Notes: generated by a model from the sequence alone, not told the origin. DNA of 64,000 nt from Cytidiella melzeri (GCA_022592445.1 JABYQR010000071.1:62001-126000); one strand, 5' to 3'; positions 9,565-21,690 are shown, counted from the first letter of the stretch. Numbers and translations are program-made.

Positions 9565-9937
9565 TAAAGACGGTCGAATGTATTCAACACGTCTAGAGGC
9601 AGGGATGTGATGCGCAGTTGTAATCCCACTTGCTGTCGTAAGAACCTAAGACACACAAGCAGAGCGAGTTAATCCAGGTGCGAAGGAGAAAGAGCACGAT
9701 GGAGTGTCGGGAGCGAGGGTGATGGTATATAAGACAGAGCCCTCAGGCGACCCAAAAAGGAAAATCTGTGATACAGATGTGTCCGCGTGAAGAAAGAACA
9801 ATAGAGCGACCATATACGGAAAACAAAAGAGAGTCCGGTAACTACGAGTCCGTGAGCCGGAGCTGAAAAGCCATTATAACAATCTGTTTATGGTATCTAA
9901 GAATTGTGAATTTGGTAGTCTATGACACAATTCCACA
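9565..9937 (-). repeat. Putative copia-1 5' LTR
   Basis: The LTR should lie directly upstream of the primer-binding site. On the minus strand a plausible TG start is at 9937 (TGTGGAATTG) and the end at 9565 is TA rather than CA. A TATA-like TTATATACC lies near 9730-9738. The second copy is not in the window, so the borders cannot be verified. Confidence 0.4.
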
Positions 9938-10140
9938 GTTATATTCGACGAAGCCCAGGGCACTCAATTAAGCACCACCTCTCGTATCCCGAGGGGTATG
10001 GATTATGAGGGGTTCAACTGTATAGCGTTTCTTGTGAGCCTAGGCGATAGACGCTCAAAACGCCACAAAGCTGCCGGATGAATCGATCAAACCTGAAGTA
10101 CTCTTAGTTAACGTAGAAAATTCTACCTCGTGTGCCAGTG
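9938..10140. other. Unassigned stretch left of Tc1
   Basis: No coding region or repeat family recognised. It is the DNA next to the TA at the left end of the Tc1 element, either a further old element or host sequence. Confidence 0.4.
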
Positions 10141-10142
10141 TA

Positions 10143-10406
10143 CAGTAGCAGCAAAAAGTCTTGCAACACCGCAAGCGCACAACTCTTTGCTCTCCGTTTG
10201 AGCTCAACACTGCTTATTATACTCAATCATTTTTTTCACATTGAGTATTGCATGTATAGAATATTTTTACAATGAAATCAAAAGAGTCGTTCTCGTATAT
10301 AATACATTGTGCACAATCCGCGCTGTTGCGACGCTAGGCGCCCGTCACACGCATGACCACTATTTGGGTTTGTTTTGTTTTTTGATCTCTCCACTTCACC
10401 ACTATC
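10143..10406 (+). mobile_element. Left end of Tc1/mariner element (TIR plus 5' region)
   Basis: After a TA dinucleotide (10141-10142), CAGTAGCAGCAAAAAGTC matches the reverse complement of the Tc1 right end at 31133-31181 (CAGTAGCGGCAAAAAGTC). Similarity continues inward, for example the ACAATCCGCGC and AGGCGCCC blocks near 10315-10342. The differences I can see over the first 40 bp are G-to-A at CpG. The fragment stops at the gypsy solo LTR; the transposase resumes at 29887. Confidence 0.85.
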
Positions 10407-11161
10407 TGTCGTGGATGGCCCGACTAGCCCTTAATTTTTGCAATTTACCTCTTGTTTTTATCTGTAAAACTCCGGGCTGCAACCCAGTTGCAACCTTCTC
10501 TGCACAAACTCCTTTGCACATCTATAAGCGCCCGTATCACGTGGCTTAGACGCTCCACAAGGTCACATTACTTGCTACTACGTCACACTGGCATGTGACT
10601 AAGCTTAAGTAAGACCACATGGCTACAGACACATGGCTCAGCCTATAGCTAGGGTTTGACATCATAGATACCGTTCACATGGACTCCTTTTGTTCTTTCC
10701 CTATTGTTCTCTTTATGGAAGGATGTTCTCACAGGTGTGGGAATGGAATACAATAGTTGGTCTCCTTTTAGATAGATTCTCTCACAAGTAGAGTTCTTGG
10801 CAAGGTCTAGACAATAGCTATTGTTCTCCTTTAGGTAGTTCTTTTGTTCTTCGTTCACACGGCTTCTTGCAAAGCCTGCTCTTAACATGGTCTGTGCGCA
10901 GGTCCCTGAAGTCTATATAAGCAAGCTGCATGTACACTCCTAGCCCCCATCTCGACCTCTTGGTCTTTACTGGGCTAGGTAAGCCACTCCCTCCTGTACT
11001 ACATAGCTTGTAGTACTCAATGCTAACTTGGTCTTTACTGGGCTAGACATCTGCATAAGGTTAATAGCTGGTGAGATGTTGAGCTTCACGCCCACCACCA
11101 CCACTTCGTCGTCATCCACTTTGTGTCCCTGTTTGTCACGTCAAGCCTTGTCTCCGTGTTA
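10407..11161 (+). repeat. Gypsy solo LTR with mismatched flanks
   Basis: A near copy of the 5880-6636 LTR, starting TGTCGTGG. Homology ends at about 11158 (TCTCCGTG); the last bases are degraded, so the end is accurate to about 10 bp. The left flank is Tc1 sequence and the right flank is copia-2 gag, with no target duplication. This fits recombination between LTRs of two insertions, with loss of what lay between, better than simple insertion. Confidence 0.85.
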
Positions 11162-11169
11162 ACGTGAAC

Positions 11170-12468
11170 ATGAATACAATTGCACTATTACTCGAAGCAA
11201 TTCCTCGCGTGAAAATTCATTTGATTGGACGCACCAGAACTGCGAGAGAAGCGTGGAAAATCCTTTGGACTGAATATTGACCCATCAACAACCTCTGTGC
11301 CGCCTTGTTGCATCAGAAACTCATGAGTTTCACGTGCAAAGAAGAAATGATTGTCAGCAAATGGGTCGACAGGATCCAAACTATCTACTCAGATCTCTGC
11401 AATCAAGATCCAGGTCAACTCTCTGATATCAATTTCGCCACTACCATCGCGGACCTCATCCCAACCAATGATAGCTGGCAAATGTTCTCTCGGTCACTTC
11501 ATAGCAACATGGCCGAAGTGTACGCTGCCGGAAAACCCATGTCCTCATCCAAGGTCATCGAGCTCATCAAGGAGGAGGACTGGGCGCAAACCAAGAATGA
11601 TTCTGAGGTTATCGCACAGATCTACAAAACCGCGGGGACGTATCGGAAATGCCCTGCAGTCTTGGCCGCAATAGCGAGCCAAAGGGATGGTTCCAAATGT
11701 AAACGAGCGACTGAATGGTGCGATAACCCGGAGTGCAACAGCCCACGAGGTCATCTATTGAAGGACTGTTTGGCATATGGTGGAGGAAAATGCAGACAAT
11801 ACCCTGAGTGGTGGAGGTTCCGTAGAGATATTCACCTTCCACGTGCCCAGCAAACGAAGTCTCGAAACATGTCCAAAAGATTCACAAAGAAAGACACCCC
11901 CAGTGCGAATACAGTAGTAAACTCAACCAACACAGCCGCGGCCAACACCATGGTAGATGCCAATGCCGCGGTGATATTGTCCCAGGACAGCGTCTACGCG
12001 TTCAACGCCACTGCCAACAATGACTTGATATACAGCATCAAGTGTCACAACGCAGCGCTGACGGACAAATCCGATAGGTCTAGCGCTGTATACCACAATT
12101 CTGGGGCAAACCGTCACATATTTTTCAATTGTTTTGTGTTCAAGACGTACCGTACCATCAATGCTCTCACTGTCCGAAGTTTCGGCTCCGGACTAACCAC
12201 ATCTGCGGTTGGAGTCGGCAATGTGTACCTCAAAACCGAGGTCAACGGCATAACAGGCACCATCAAATTATCTGACGTCTTACACGTTCCAGGCGCGTGG
12301 ATGAATCTGATATCTCAGGGATGTCTTGAACGCCGTGGGGTCAGATCAACAACAAACAACGGCGACTTGTCCTTGACACTTCAATGGGTCCGCGGTAATG
12401 ACTGGACGACTGAACGACAACAACCTTTATTGCCTGAATGTACGTCCCCTGCCACGCGACCTAGTTGA
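11170..12468 (+). pseudogene. Copia-2 Gag and protease, decayed
   Basis: The frame from 11170 has the TAREAWKILWTEY segment typical of copia Gag, then an in-frame TGA at 11278-11280, then a long open part from 11281. A zinc-knuckle-like CDNPECNSPRGHLLKDC (CX4CX5HX4C) is followed by the protease site. The site reads HNSGANRH, so the catalytic Asp of DSG is replaced by Asn. The frame is lost near 12400 and continues in another frame (12398-12586). Confidence 0.85.
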
Positions 12469-12586
12469 CTGGATCACTTCAGTTCCACCTCACAAATCCG
12501 CCCACCTCATTGATCACATCTTGGACGCGCTTGCAGCCACCACATCAATCCAGACAGTCACACCAGATTTTGACACCGCCTACTAG

Positions 12587-15297
12587 GCCATACAGGCGTT
12601 AAAGGGCTATCTCAGAGGAGCACCGGAATCCACGTCTCTCCAAAATCCGCAGCCCACCTCCCGTGCAAGACATGCGCACGCGCCAATATCAAACGACTCC
12701 CATTTCCAAAATCTTCGAATCTCAGAGCGGATCACATTCTATACCGTATTCATCTCGACATATGCAGACCCTTACCAACAGGCTATGGCGGCGTGAAATA
12801 CTTCATGCCATGCGTGGACTGCAACTCTCGGTGGAGAGTGGCCTTGTTCCTCAAAACCAGGTCCGAGGCCCTACGCGAATTCACAAAATACAAAGTGGCT
12901 ATGGAGAAATTTACTGGACAGCAACTCGCGGTCCTACAACTTGACAACGCGCCTGAACTCATCCAAGGCAACTTTTGCGCTTACTGCAAACGCGAGGGTA
13001 TCACATACAAGAAAATCGTGCCAGATGCTTCACCACAGAACGGAGTTGCGGAGCAAACAAACTGGTCTCTAGCTTCTATGGCCCGTGCTATGCTTATCGA
13101 CAGCGGGCTCGGCACTTTCTTCTGGCCACTCGTGGTGCAATGCGCTGCTCACATCCTAAACCGTATCGTGACTAGTGCACTACCTCCTAATTTAACTCCC
13201 TATCACATCTGGTACAATTGCAATCCAGACATCTCCCATTTCCGGGTCTTTGGCACACGCGTCATCTGTCGAAAGATGGACTCGGATGCGCTCAACAAGA
13301 TCCAACCTCGGGGAGAAGAAGGGCAATTTGTGGGCTACGCACAAGACGCCAAAGGGTACTTGGTGTGGTTCCCAGAATCACGCACCGTATGCACGCGCCG
13401 AGATCTCATTTTCCTCGACAACACCAGTCCCTTGCCTACACACAACGCGACCTCCTCCCCTCTATGGGACGACGTGCTCATGCCAAATGACAGCCGCTAC
13501 CTTGACCACACCGTTGACAGCGCAGCGCCACACGAGTACGTACCGTTCAAAAACAAGAACCATATTGAGTCTGACCATATCTCCGTTAGAGATGTGTCCT
13601 CGCCTCAGCTGTATGCTGAGGAGACTCTTTGTGCCCTGTCTGGGCAAGTTCCAGCTGAACTCATTGCTCCGTATGAGCCTTGTACCCCGTCAGGGTCTGT
13701 ACTGGCCAGACAACTGGAGCGCGACAGGGTACTGGAGGAAGGTAGACCCGTGTGTTCGCGAAAGCTGCCGGCAATATACATCAAAAACAATGTCGAGTAT
13801 TCGGACGAGGGGGGGTTGAGCATAAACGCCCTCACACACAAGATTGAGCTGACCGATCCCACCGTGTTGCAGATCCACCACGCACTATCCACCAACCTAA
13901 AGTCACTGCTACCAATTGCCGACGCAAACGCAAAAGACCCTTGTACAATTGCCGAGGCCGAACGTGGAGAATACTGGGAACACTGGTTGGCCGCCATTTA
14001 TGAGGAGCTCAAAGCACTGCGAGAAAAGGGCGTCTACGAGGATGTCAACAGCGTCCCTCACGGTCAAAAACCCATAGACTCAAAATGGGTTCTTCACCTC
14101 AAGCAGAACACCGACGGACACATTGCGAGGTTCAAGGCGAGACTAGTGGCAAAAGGGTTTACACAGATTCCCGGACAAGACTTTACATTCACATTCGCCC
14201 CCGTCGCTCGCTGGGACTCGATACACACCATCCTAGCAATCTCCGCCCACGACGACCTTCACCTGCGCCACATTGACATTAAGACCGCATTCCTTAATGG
14301 TCCACTCGCCGAAGAAATCTATATGAACAAGCCTTCGATCCTTCGGAACGGCTACTGGTGTCTTTGAAAAGGCTTATACGGCTTGAAACAAGCAGGCCGA
14401 TCCTGGTACCTTGAATTCAACAATAAATACCAGTCTCTCGGCTTCACGCGATGCGAGTCTGACTGGAGCGTTCACGTGCGCGACGTAGACGGATCCAAAG
14501 CAATGTCTGCGACGAGCGTCGACGACATCTTACTGGCAACCCGTACAGAAGACAAATCAGACTCGATCACGCGTGGACTCAACAGCCTCTTCGACATCAC
14601 GGACAATGGGGAGGTCGAATGGTTATTAGGTTGCAAGGTGATGCGCAACTGCACAAGACGCTCCATCACTCTCTCTCAGGAAGCATACATCCTATCGATT
14701 CTCAGGCTGTTCGACATGGAATTCTGTAATGCTGTCTCGACGCCATTACCGGCGAAGATTGTCTTGTCGCGAGAGGAAGCCCCGAAGACAGCTGAGGAGC
14801 GCGTTGAATTAAACTCGCTACCCTACTGCACACTGGTCGGCAAAGTCATGTACCTCGCAACCACGACAAGGCCCAACATCGCCTACGCTGTACGAGAACT
14901 AGCCAGATATATGTCATGCTATGGACACTCGCATTGGACTGCCGCAAAACACCTTCTACGGTATCTCCAGGGCACAAGATCACTTGGACTCACCCTAGGA
15001 AATCTCAACCCAGCGTACCCCCTGTTCCATGCGTTCACGGATTCCGACTGGGGCGCGGGAGATGGAAGGAAATTGATATCTGGGTATGTCATGATTGTGT
15101 ACCACTCACCAATTGCATGGAGCTTGAAACAACAAGCTGTTGTTGCCCAATTGTCGTGCAAAGCTGAGTACATGGCCTGTTCACACGCGGCGTGCCAAGT
15201 CATTTGGGTGCGACAACTCCTTGGCAAACTCGGTATCACGCTACACGACCCAACTACGCTTTACTGTGACAACAACGGGACAATAGCCTGCACTTAG
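12587..15297 (+). pseudogene. Copia-2 integrase, reverse transcriptase and RNase H, decayed
   Basis: After a degenerate stretch (12587-12770) the integrase core resumes (YFMPCVDCNSRW, LQLDNAPEL, QNGVAEQTN). It is followed by the reverse transcriptase (DSKWVLHLKQN, KARLVAKGFTQ, HIDIKTAFLNG, YGLKQAG). The YVDD box reads SVDD, so the Tyr is lost. Next is copia RNase H (TDSDWGAG, YMACSHAACQVIW, LYCDNNGT). A single TGA (14365-14367) splits an otherwise open frame, and a frameshift follows 15297. KHIDIRAHFVRNC then runs to the LINE insertion site. Confidence 0.9.
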
Positions 15298-15349
15298 GAT
15301 CCCCACGGTCACATCAAATGAAGCATATCGATATTCGGGCACACTTCGT

Positions 15350-15372
15350 CAGGAACTGCTTTTTTTTTTTTT
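15350..15372. other. LINE target duplication and poly(A) tail (as T13)
   Basis: CAGGAACTGC at 15350-15359 is repeated at 29551-29560, flanking the LINE. The run of 13 T at 15360-15372 is the poly(A) tail of the minus-strand LINE. Together they fix the insertion point in copia-2 and show target-primed insertion. Confidence 0.9.
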
Positions 15373-15519
15373 CCTCCTTGTTTATTGTCCTCGAGGGCGT
15401 CGCCCTATGGTAGACAAAATACATCTGTACTACTATCTCTACTTGTTCTACTGACTGTGAAGCGATCATGATCAAAACGTGCCAGGGTTTGCACCCAAAA
15501 CGTGTGATGGAGGTTTATC

Positions 15520-15784
15520 TGTTGAGCTGTGTCGGAAACCGCATGTTACGCTGTGTCGAAACGCGATGGAAAGCTGACTAGCGCTCACGCGCTCTGTATT
15601 TACATTTGTTTGTATGCTTGTAGTAGTAGATAAAAACCTCACGTCTGCGAGGCAATCCATACGTCTTTACTCTCACTACTCGCCTCCAAAGCCTACACCT
15701 AACCCTACCAACCAACAACAGGTAAGCGTCCCTTTCCCCTGCCTCTGTTGGGCTAGTGTCGCGGTTGGCGATACTGGCTCGACA
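15520..15784 (+). repeat. Copia-3 5' LTR
   Basis: Begins TGTTGAG and ends CTCGACA. It contains TAGATAAAAACCTC as a likely TATA-type element near 15628 and a CAACAACAGGTAAGC segment whose GTAAGC could be a splice donor in the leader. Confidence 0.95.
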
Positions 15785-15797
15785 GGTTATGAGCCCC
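15785..15797 (+). other. Copia-3 primer-binding site
   Basis: GGTTATGAGCCCC immediately follows the LTR and is complementary to the anticodon loop of initiator tRNA-Met, the half-tRNA primer used by copia-type elements. Confidence 0.8.
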
Positions 15798-16011
15798 GCG
15801 CCTGTCACTCTCGTCTACGACGATTGAGTGCGGCGCTTATCTGCAGCGCTCGCTCTCGCCGCGCATGTCGAGCGTACCTCGTTCCATGTCGCGCGCGATC
15901 GACGTCGACGCTGTCCGCGGGCGCCCGCTTGGGCCCCGCTAGGGTGAAACCTTGTCGCTGTCATTTTCAACGTCACTGATGAAGGTCTTCCCCTAGAACT
16001 CTTACATTATC

Positions 16012-19000
16012 ATGGCCGACAATGCCACTCTCTCCTCCATCAAGCATCTAGACGGTACAAATTGGAACGTCTGGAGCACAAACATTAAGGCCTACCTCAT
16101 GACGCGCAAATCCTTCCGCGCTGTCGAGGAGCCTATGGAGCGGCCGACTGGCATCCCTGCCGTCGCTGCCCATGGTGATAGCCCGGCAATTGCTGCTCGC
16201 CCTCCTACTCAGGAGGAGCTTGACGCTTACAATGCCTGGGCAGAGAAGGATGAGGAGGCACGTGGAGCAATTATCCTCCGTGCTGTCCCATCCATTCAAG
16301 AGCTCATTGTGGATCTCCCCACTGCTAATGAGGTGTGGGAGCTCCTCAAGGCGAAGTATGGCAAGCCCAGTGTCCCCCTCATGTTCACTGAGTTTAGGCA
16401 TGCCATTGACCACGTCATTGCTGCCGACAAGCACCCTGGACCTGCGATCGACCAGTTCCTTCAGCACTTCCAGCGTCTGTCTGGCTATGGCGTTGAGGTC
16501 CCGCTCTTTCTTCAGGGCATGCTCCTTATCACCAAGGCTCCTCCGTACGCCAACACCCTTCTCCAGTTTCTCGCTGCCGCTACCTCTGTCAACGACGTCA
16601 AGCCTGACGATATTGGTGTTGCCATCATCAACTCCTACGAGCAGTCTAAGTCACGTGGCAAAGGCAAGCAGGCGCAGCCCCAGGCCTCAAAGGTGACCGC
16701 TGTCAAGCGTAAGCCTGGCAACGACCCGAAGTTTGGTCAGCAGCAGACGCAGCAGCACCCTCAGGGTCAGCAGCAGCAGACGCAGCAGGGGCAGCAGCAG
16801 CAGAATGGACCAAAGAAGAGGACTCGTCACCGCTCTCGTGGCAATAAAGGCGGTGAACACAACCACTTCGCTAGCGTCGCGTTGACCGCACCGCTGGCAC
16901 CTGTCTTTGCTCCAGCTCCAGTGCCTGCACCTGAGCCAGTTAAGGTTCCGCTTGATAAGCGTATTGGTGCTCGTCCTGTTCGAGCTGGAAACAACTACCC
17001 CAGCTTCAAGGCTGCTCAGGCTCTCGCCCAGCGCCTTGGAGTTCCTGCTACGGCTGAGCGTATCCGTACCCTCGAGGCTGTCATTCGCGACAAGCCGTCA
17101 GCCAAGCGCCCTTCTCCTGAACCAGAGTTTGTTGAAGGTTCGAGTCGCCCCTCGAAGCGTGGTAGGGTCGACGTTGTCTCTGACAGCGAAGACGAGGAAG
17201 TTGTCTTCCACGATAGTCCTTCCAAGGAGACCCCTGTGTCCCTTGACGAGCTCCGCGCGCCTACTCCCGGGCCTTACAACGATGATGAGGATGATGCAGT
17301 CTCGTTTGGTACTGACGACGACGACGATTACCTCAAGACCGCTGGTACTTACAACTGGCAAGTCTTTCGTTCTTGCGTCCCTGCACTCACAGTCGCTGAC
17401 GCCGTTCCAACAGATTCTGCTTGTGAACGTGATCGCGTAGTTATTTCGTCGATGTATTACCATAACGTCTCGAATAAATGTGTGCATGACAGGGATTTTG
17501 CAGAATGTACTAAGTGTGAGAAACATCTCGACGCAGAATCACAACACTTGTGGCTGCTCAACTCTGGTGCTTCTATGCACTTCACCTTTGATGAGAATGA
17601 GTTGCAAGATAAACGCACTCTACCACGACCGATCACAGTCTCAACTGCAACTCGGAACGTCAAAATTACGATCGTGGGTAACGTTACAATGCGTCTCTCA
17701 AATGGTGACACTTATACATTGGATGAAGTGTACTATATGCCAAATCTGAATGTCAAACTCATATCACTCGGTCAGCTGCTAAATAATGGCATGCGTGTTA
17801 CCGGTGATTACCAGCAAATTGAGGTCATCAGTGAAACTGGTAAGCTTCGGCTTCGTTTCGACCCTCTGTTTCCTAGATGTCCTACGTTTGGGATTCAGAA
17901 TCACGCACATGTCGCTAGTTGACAAGTTGCAAATGTCACTCATGACATTGCCCATCGACGTTTTGCGCACCCTGGCAATGAGGTGTTGCGCCGTCTGAAG
18001 GGTCACACAAAGGGATTACCGGATTTCAAGTTTGATCCACCAAAAAACCCCTGTCAAGGATGCGCGCAAGGCAAGATCCCTACACGCCCTTTCCCTGCAT
18101 CAGATCAGCGTGCGACTAGATCATTCCAGATCATCCACTCTGATTTGAAGGAATTCCCTGTCGAATCACATCACCGTCACAAATACGTAATCATGTTTGT
18201 TGACGACTTCACATCACACACATGGTTGAAGGCATTACGACAGAAGTCTCAAGCAATAGACGCTACGAGACAATTTCTCGCTATGGTGAATACTCAGTTC
18301 AACGCCAAAGTCGAGAAATGGATGTCCAATGCAGGGGGAGAGTACAAGTCAAAAGCGTTTGATGACTTGTTACTTGACAACGGCATTGTTATCCTTCAGT
18401 CCACGCCACACATGCATCAGCAGAATGGTCGTGCTGAACGATTCATGCGTACAATGATGGATAAGGCCGAAGCCATGCGTTTTACCGCGTGCCTTCCCCC
18501 ATCATGGTGGAATTTTACCGTAGAACATGCTGTTCACGTGTACAACAGAACTCCCATGCGTCGTCACAAGTGGTGTACGCCTTACAAAATCCTCTACAGC
18601 AAAGTCCCTGATGTCTCCAAACTTCGCGTGTTTGGCTGCGGCGCTTACGTATTTATTCCGCCTAAAGTGCGTGCTAACAAACTTGCACCCAAGAGTGAGA
18701 TGATGACCTACATTGGTCAAACCACTCATGGCTGGAAATTCATGCGCGCCCCAAACAATGTCGTCTTTGAGGCTACTCAAGCCGAATTTGATGAAGATTT
18801 TTTCCCTAAGTGTCCAGGCTCTAAGACGCGGCGATCGCGCCCACGTGAGCAGCGTCCCGCCGATGACAATGATGACAACCATTCTGATGGTCTTGGCTTC
18901 GATGACACCGGAGATGATGATATTCCTCCGCGTCACCCTCATCCTTCACAAAAGTGACCGGACCGAGATCTTGACGAAGATCCCGCACCGCTTCCAGAGC

Positions 19001-21042
19001 GTAGTCCGAGTCCTCCTAATGATGCTCCGGGAGATAAACCGGCACCTCAGCCGTGTCGATCTGCGCGTCAAAGGAATCCACCACCTGCACGACCAGGTGA
19101 CGTCTATGGGAAAACAACACCCACTCAGCGTCAACGAAGTGATCTTCGAAGGAAGTTGGGTAATGATCAGCCTAAAACAAGTCGCCCTCGACGGCAAGAT
19201 CCCCAACAGGTGAGAAAAGATGGTCCCGTGCCTCGTTCTCCCAGTCCTGTTCAGAGTAACAATCCCTTTGAAGATCCTCAACCTGGAAATGATAGCGACT
19301 CGAGCGAACTTACGCCGCTCAATTCTGAGAATGAGTCAGCATCAGTCGAAGCAGAACTGGCAGCCCTATGCCGTGAAGGGGGAGCAAATTTCCTCAACTA
19401 CATGCTTAACAAAGCTGTCGAGCCGATTGACCCAATGTCTAATCCTCGCGAATGGACATTCCGTGATATCATGCAATTACCCAAAAAAGAGCAGGCAGAA
19501 TGGCGTAAGGCTGCGCGTGAGGAGCTTAAAGCCCTCAAAGATCGCAAAGTCTACGATCTTGTTGACAGACCAAAATACCGGAAAGTCATCAAGAATAGAT
19601 GGGTTTTTGACGTAAAGTCAGACAATCGCAAGAAAGCCCGGCTTGTAGCTCGTGGTTTTACGCAGGTCGAAGGCATAGACTTTGACCAAATCTTCTCTCC
19701 AGTTGTGAGATTTGAGACCGTCAGGCTCATTCTTGCACTGTCTGCACTCGAAGGCTGGTTTATGACTGGTTTAGATGTGCGAAGCGCCTATTTGTACGGC
19801 GACTTAGAAGAGGAGATCTATATGGAACAGCCAGAAGGCTTCGTAGAGAAAGGCATGGAGCACCTTGTGTTTCGCCTGCGCAAAGCGCTCTACGGACTTA
19901 AGCAGGCTGGTCTAGTCTGGTGGCAAACACTAGACAAATTCATGAAGAAGCTCGGCTTTAAACGTTTAAGGTCTGACGCTGGTGTCTTTGTCAAATTTGA
20001 CAGTGAAGACATTATTGTGGTCGTCATATACGTTGATGACACAATCTTCATGGGCTCCAACCAGTTCAAGGTGCGCCAAGACAAGGCACGCTTCATGGAC
20101 AAGTGGGAATGTCGTGACTTACCTGAAGTCAAAGAATTCCTGCGCATGCGTATTCAAAGGCACGGCACTAAGCTCTGTATAGACCAAAGTGCTTATCTTG
20201 ATAAAGTGCTTGAACGCTGCGGCATGCAGGACGCCAAGCCGGCGCCGACACCCTTGCCCGACGGCTACAATCCCGTCACATATGAAGGAGCTGTTGATCC
20301 AGCTCGCCGAAGTCGTTTCCAAATGATTATCGGCTTGTTGCTCTACATCATGCTTGGCACCCGGCCGGACATTGCGTTCGCTGTCACTAAGCTTGCTCAA
20401 CAGAGCGCTAACCCAAGTGAGGACCACATTAGCAAGGCACTCTATATTTGCCGCTACCTCATAGGGACTTGCGACTATCGTCTCGAGTATGACAGCCAAT
20501 CAGACTTAGGTCTAGTTGCATTCACAGATGCGGATTGGGGATCAGATCCTAACACTCGCCGTTCACAGACTGGCTACATCCTCAAACTTGCAGGAGGTGT
20601 ATTCAGCTGGCAGTCACGCGCACAATGTACTGTTGCGCACTCATCAATGGATGCCGAGTACATGGCTCTGAGCGATTGCTCGCGCCAGGTGATCTGGGTT
20701 AGATCGATGCTCTCTGAGCTCGGCTACAATCTCGAACCCATTCCAATCTGTTGTGACAACCAAGGCACAATATTTGTCTCTACCAACCCTGTGACCGAGA
20801 AGCGCTCGAAGCATATCGACATCCGCTATCATTTTATTCGCGATGTCGTCAACCAGCAACTCGTACAAATTCTATTTGTTCCAGGAGAGGAAAACCCGGC
20901 CGACCTTTTCACTAAGAATCTCGGAAGAGTCAAGTTCATCAAGTTCCGACAAATGCTTGGACTTGAGATCAGCGTTCCAGGCGCTACAGTCAAGGCAGTT
21001 CGAAGAAAACGACCCACCATACTTAGCGAGGGGAAGTGTTGA
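16012..21042 (+). pseudogene. Copia-3 Gag-Pol, one frame with two TGA stops
   Basis: A single frame of about 1,676 codons interrupted by TGA at 17920-17922 and 18955-18957; both sit where CGA would restore Arg. Gag (16012 to about 17500) starts LDGTNWNVW and has a long Gln-rich stretch instead of a zinc knuckle, then an acidic region. The protease site reads LLNSGASMH (Asp to Asn). The pre-integrase zinc region (HRRFAHPGNEV, CQGCAQGK) is followed by the integrase; its second acidic position reads WMSNAGGEY where D is expected. The reverse transcriptase has YGLKQAG and an intact YVDD (about 20029-20040). RNase H ends with KHIDIRYHFIRD and NPADLFTKNLG. The stop TGA is formed by the first bases of the 3' LTR. 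Confidence 0.93.
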
Positions 21043-21301
21043 GCTGTGTCGGAAACCGCATGTTACGCTGTGTCGAAACGCGATGGAAAGCTGACTAGCG
21101 CTCACGTGCTCTGTATTTACATTTGTTTGTACGCTTGTAGTAGTAGATAAAAACCTCACGTCTGCGAGGCAATCCATACGTCTTTACTCTCACTACTCGC
21201 CTCCAAAGCCTACACCTAACCCTACCAACCAACAACAGGTAAGCGTCCCTTTCCCCTGCCTCTGTCGGGCTAGTGTCGCGGTTGGCGATACTGGCTCGAT
21301 A
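21037..21301 (+). repeat. Copia-3 3' LTR
   Basis: Same length as the 5' LTR. The differences seen are C/T only: CGCGCTC versus CGTGCTC, GTATGC versus GTACGC, CTGTTGGG versus CTGTCGGG, and the terminal GACA versus GATA. Confidence 0.95.
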
Positions 21302-21690
21302 TTAATGTGAGTGTGTAGTTTCGAAGTGAAGAAAGGAAGCAAGGCGAGAAAGGTACGTCCAATGGCTAGAGAGGCTCCACCGACTTAACGGGAGAGGCTG
21401 GGTTCTAAACCTACTACCCTTTACGGTGGACAATGGTCCCCTGGGCTATGCCTCTTGCGGTAGTAGGAAGCCAGATTGCGGTCCTCCGCCCCCTGTCAAA
21501 ACTCCCCTAGTCTCTGAGCATCCGGCCGCGCGTGCGAAAGAGGGAATAGGTGGGGGGAAGCGTAAGTTTTCCTGAGCATGTAGTGTGGTCGTGAGGGTTT
21601 GCGTGATTGCTTTTCTACACTAGTGTCCCTGTCTGCCTCGGAGTCAGCTCTGTGCTAGGTCTGTTGTGATTTGTACTTCTCTTTATTCCT
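21302..21690 (-). other. LINE 3' untranslated region (main part)
   Basis: Non-coding sequence between the end of ORF2 and the copia-3 insertion. The LINE 3' region resumes at 15519-15373, beyond copia-3, and ends in the poly(A) tail. Confidence 0.75.

Larger units (their letters stand above)
6637..9937 (-). mobile_element. Copia-1: truncated minus-strand Ty1/copia element
   Basis: On the minus strand the order is leader with primer-binding site, Gag and protease (9434 to 8111), an inserted LTR-like element (8110-7597), then GAG-pre-integrase and integrase (7596-6637). The gypsy element has cut it at 6637, so reverse transcriptase and RNase H are absent here. The right border is tentative (see the putative LTR). 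Confidence 0.85.
11162..15359 (+). mobile_element. Copia-2, 5' part (5' LTR missing)
   Basis: A degenerate Ty1/copia element in the order Gag, protease, integrase, reverse transcriptase, RNase H. It lacks its 5' LTR and extreme Gag N-terminus, lost at the gypsy solo LTR. At 15359 it is interrupted by the LINE, and its last coding part and 3' LTR are at 29551-29886. Across the gap the protein continues from HFVRNC to RNCVNEGKIDVK, and the LINE target duplication CAGGAACTGC is present on both sides. Confidence 0.9.
15520..21301 (+). mobile_element. Copia-3: complete Ty1/copia retrotransposon
   Basis: Two 265-bp LTRs (15520-15784 and 21037-21301), a primer-binding site directly after the first, one gag-pol frame (16012-21042) and a purine tract (GAGGGGAAG, 21028-21036). 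By eye the LTRs differ at four positions, all C/T, so insertion is comparatively recent. It lies in the LINE 3' region. The flanks TTATC and TTAAT are only partly alike, so the target duplication is not clean. Confidence 0.95.

Noticed and set aside
15520..21301. Copia-3 as a currently active element
   Set aside because: LTRs are nearly identical, but two TGA codons and Asn at two catalytic positions make it inactive unless rescued in trans.
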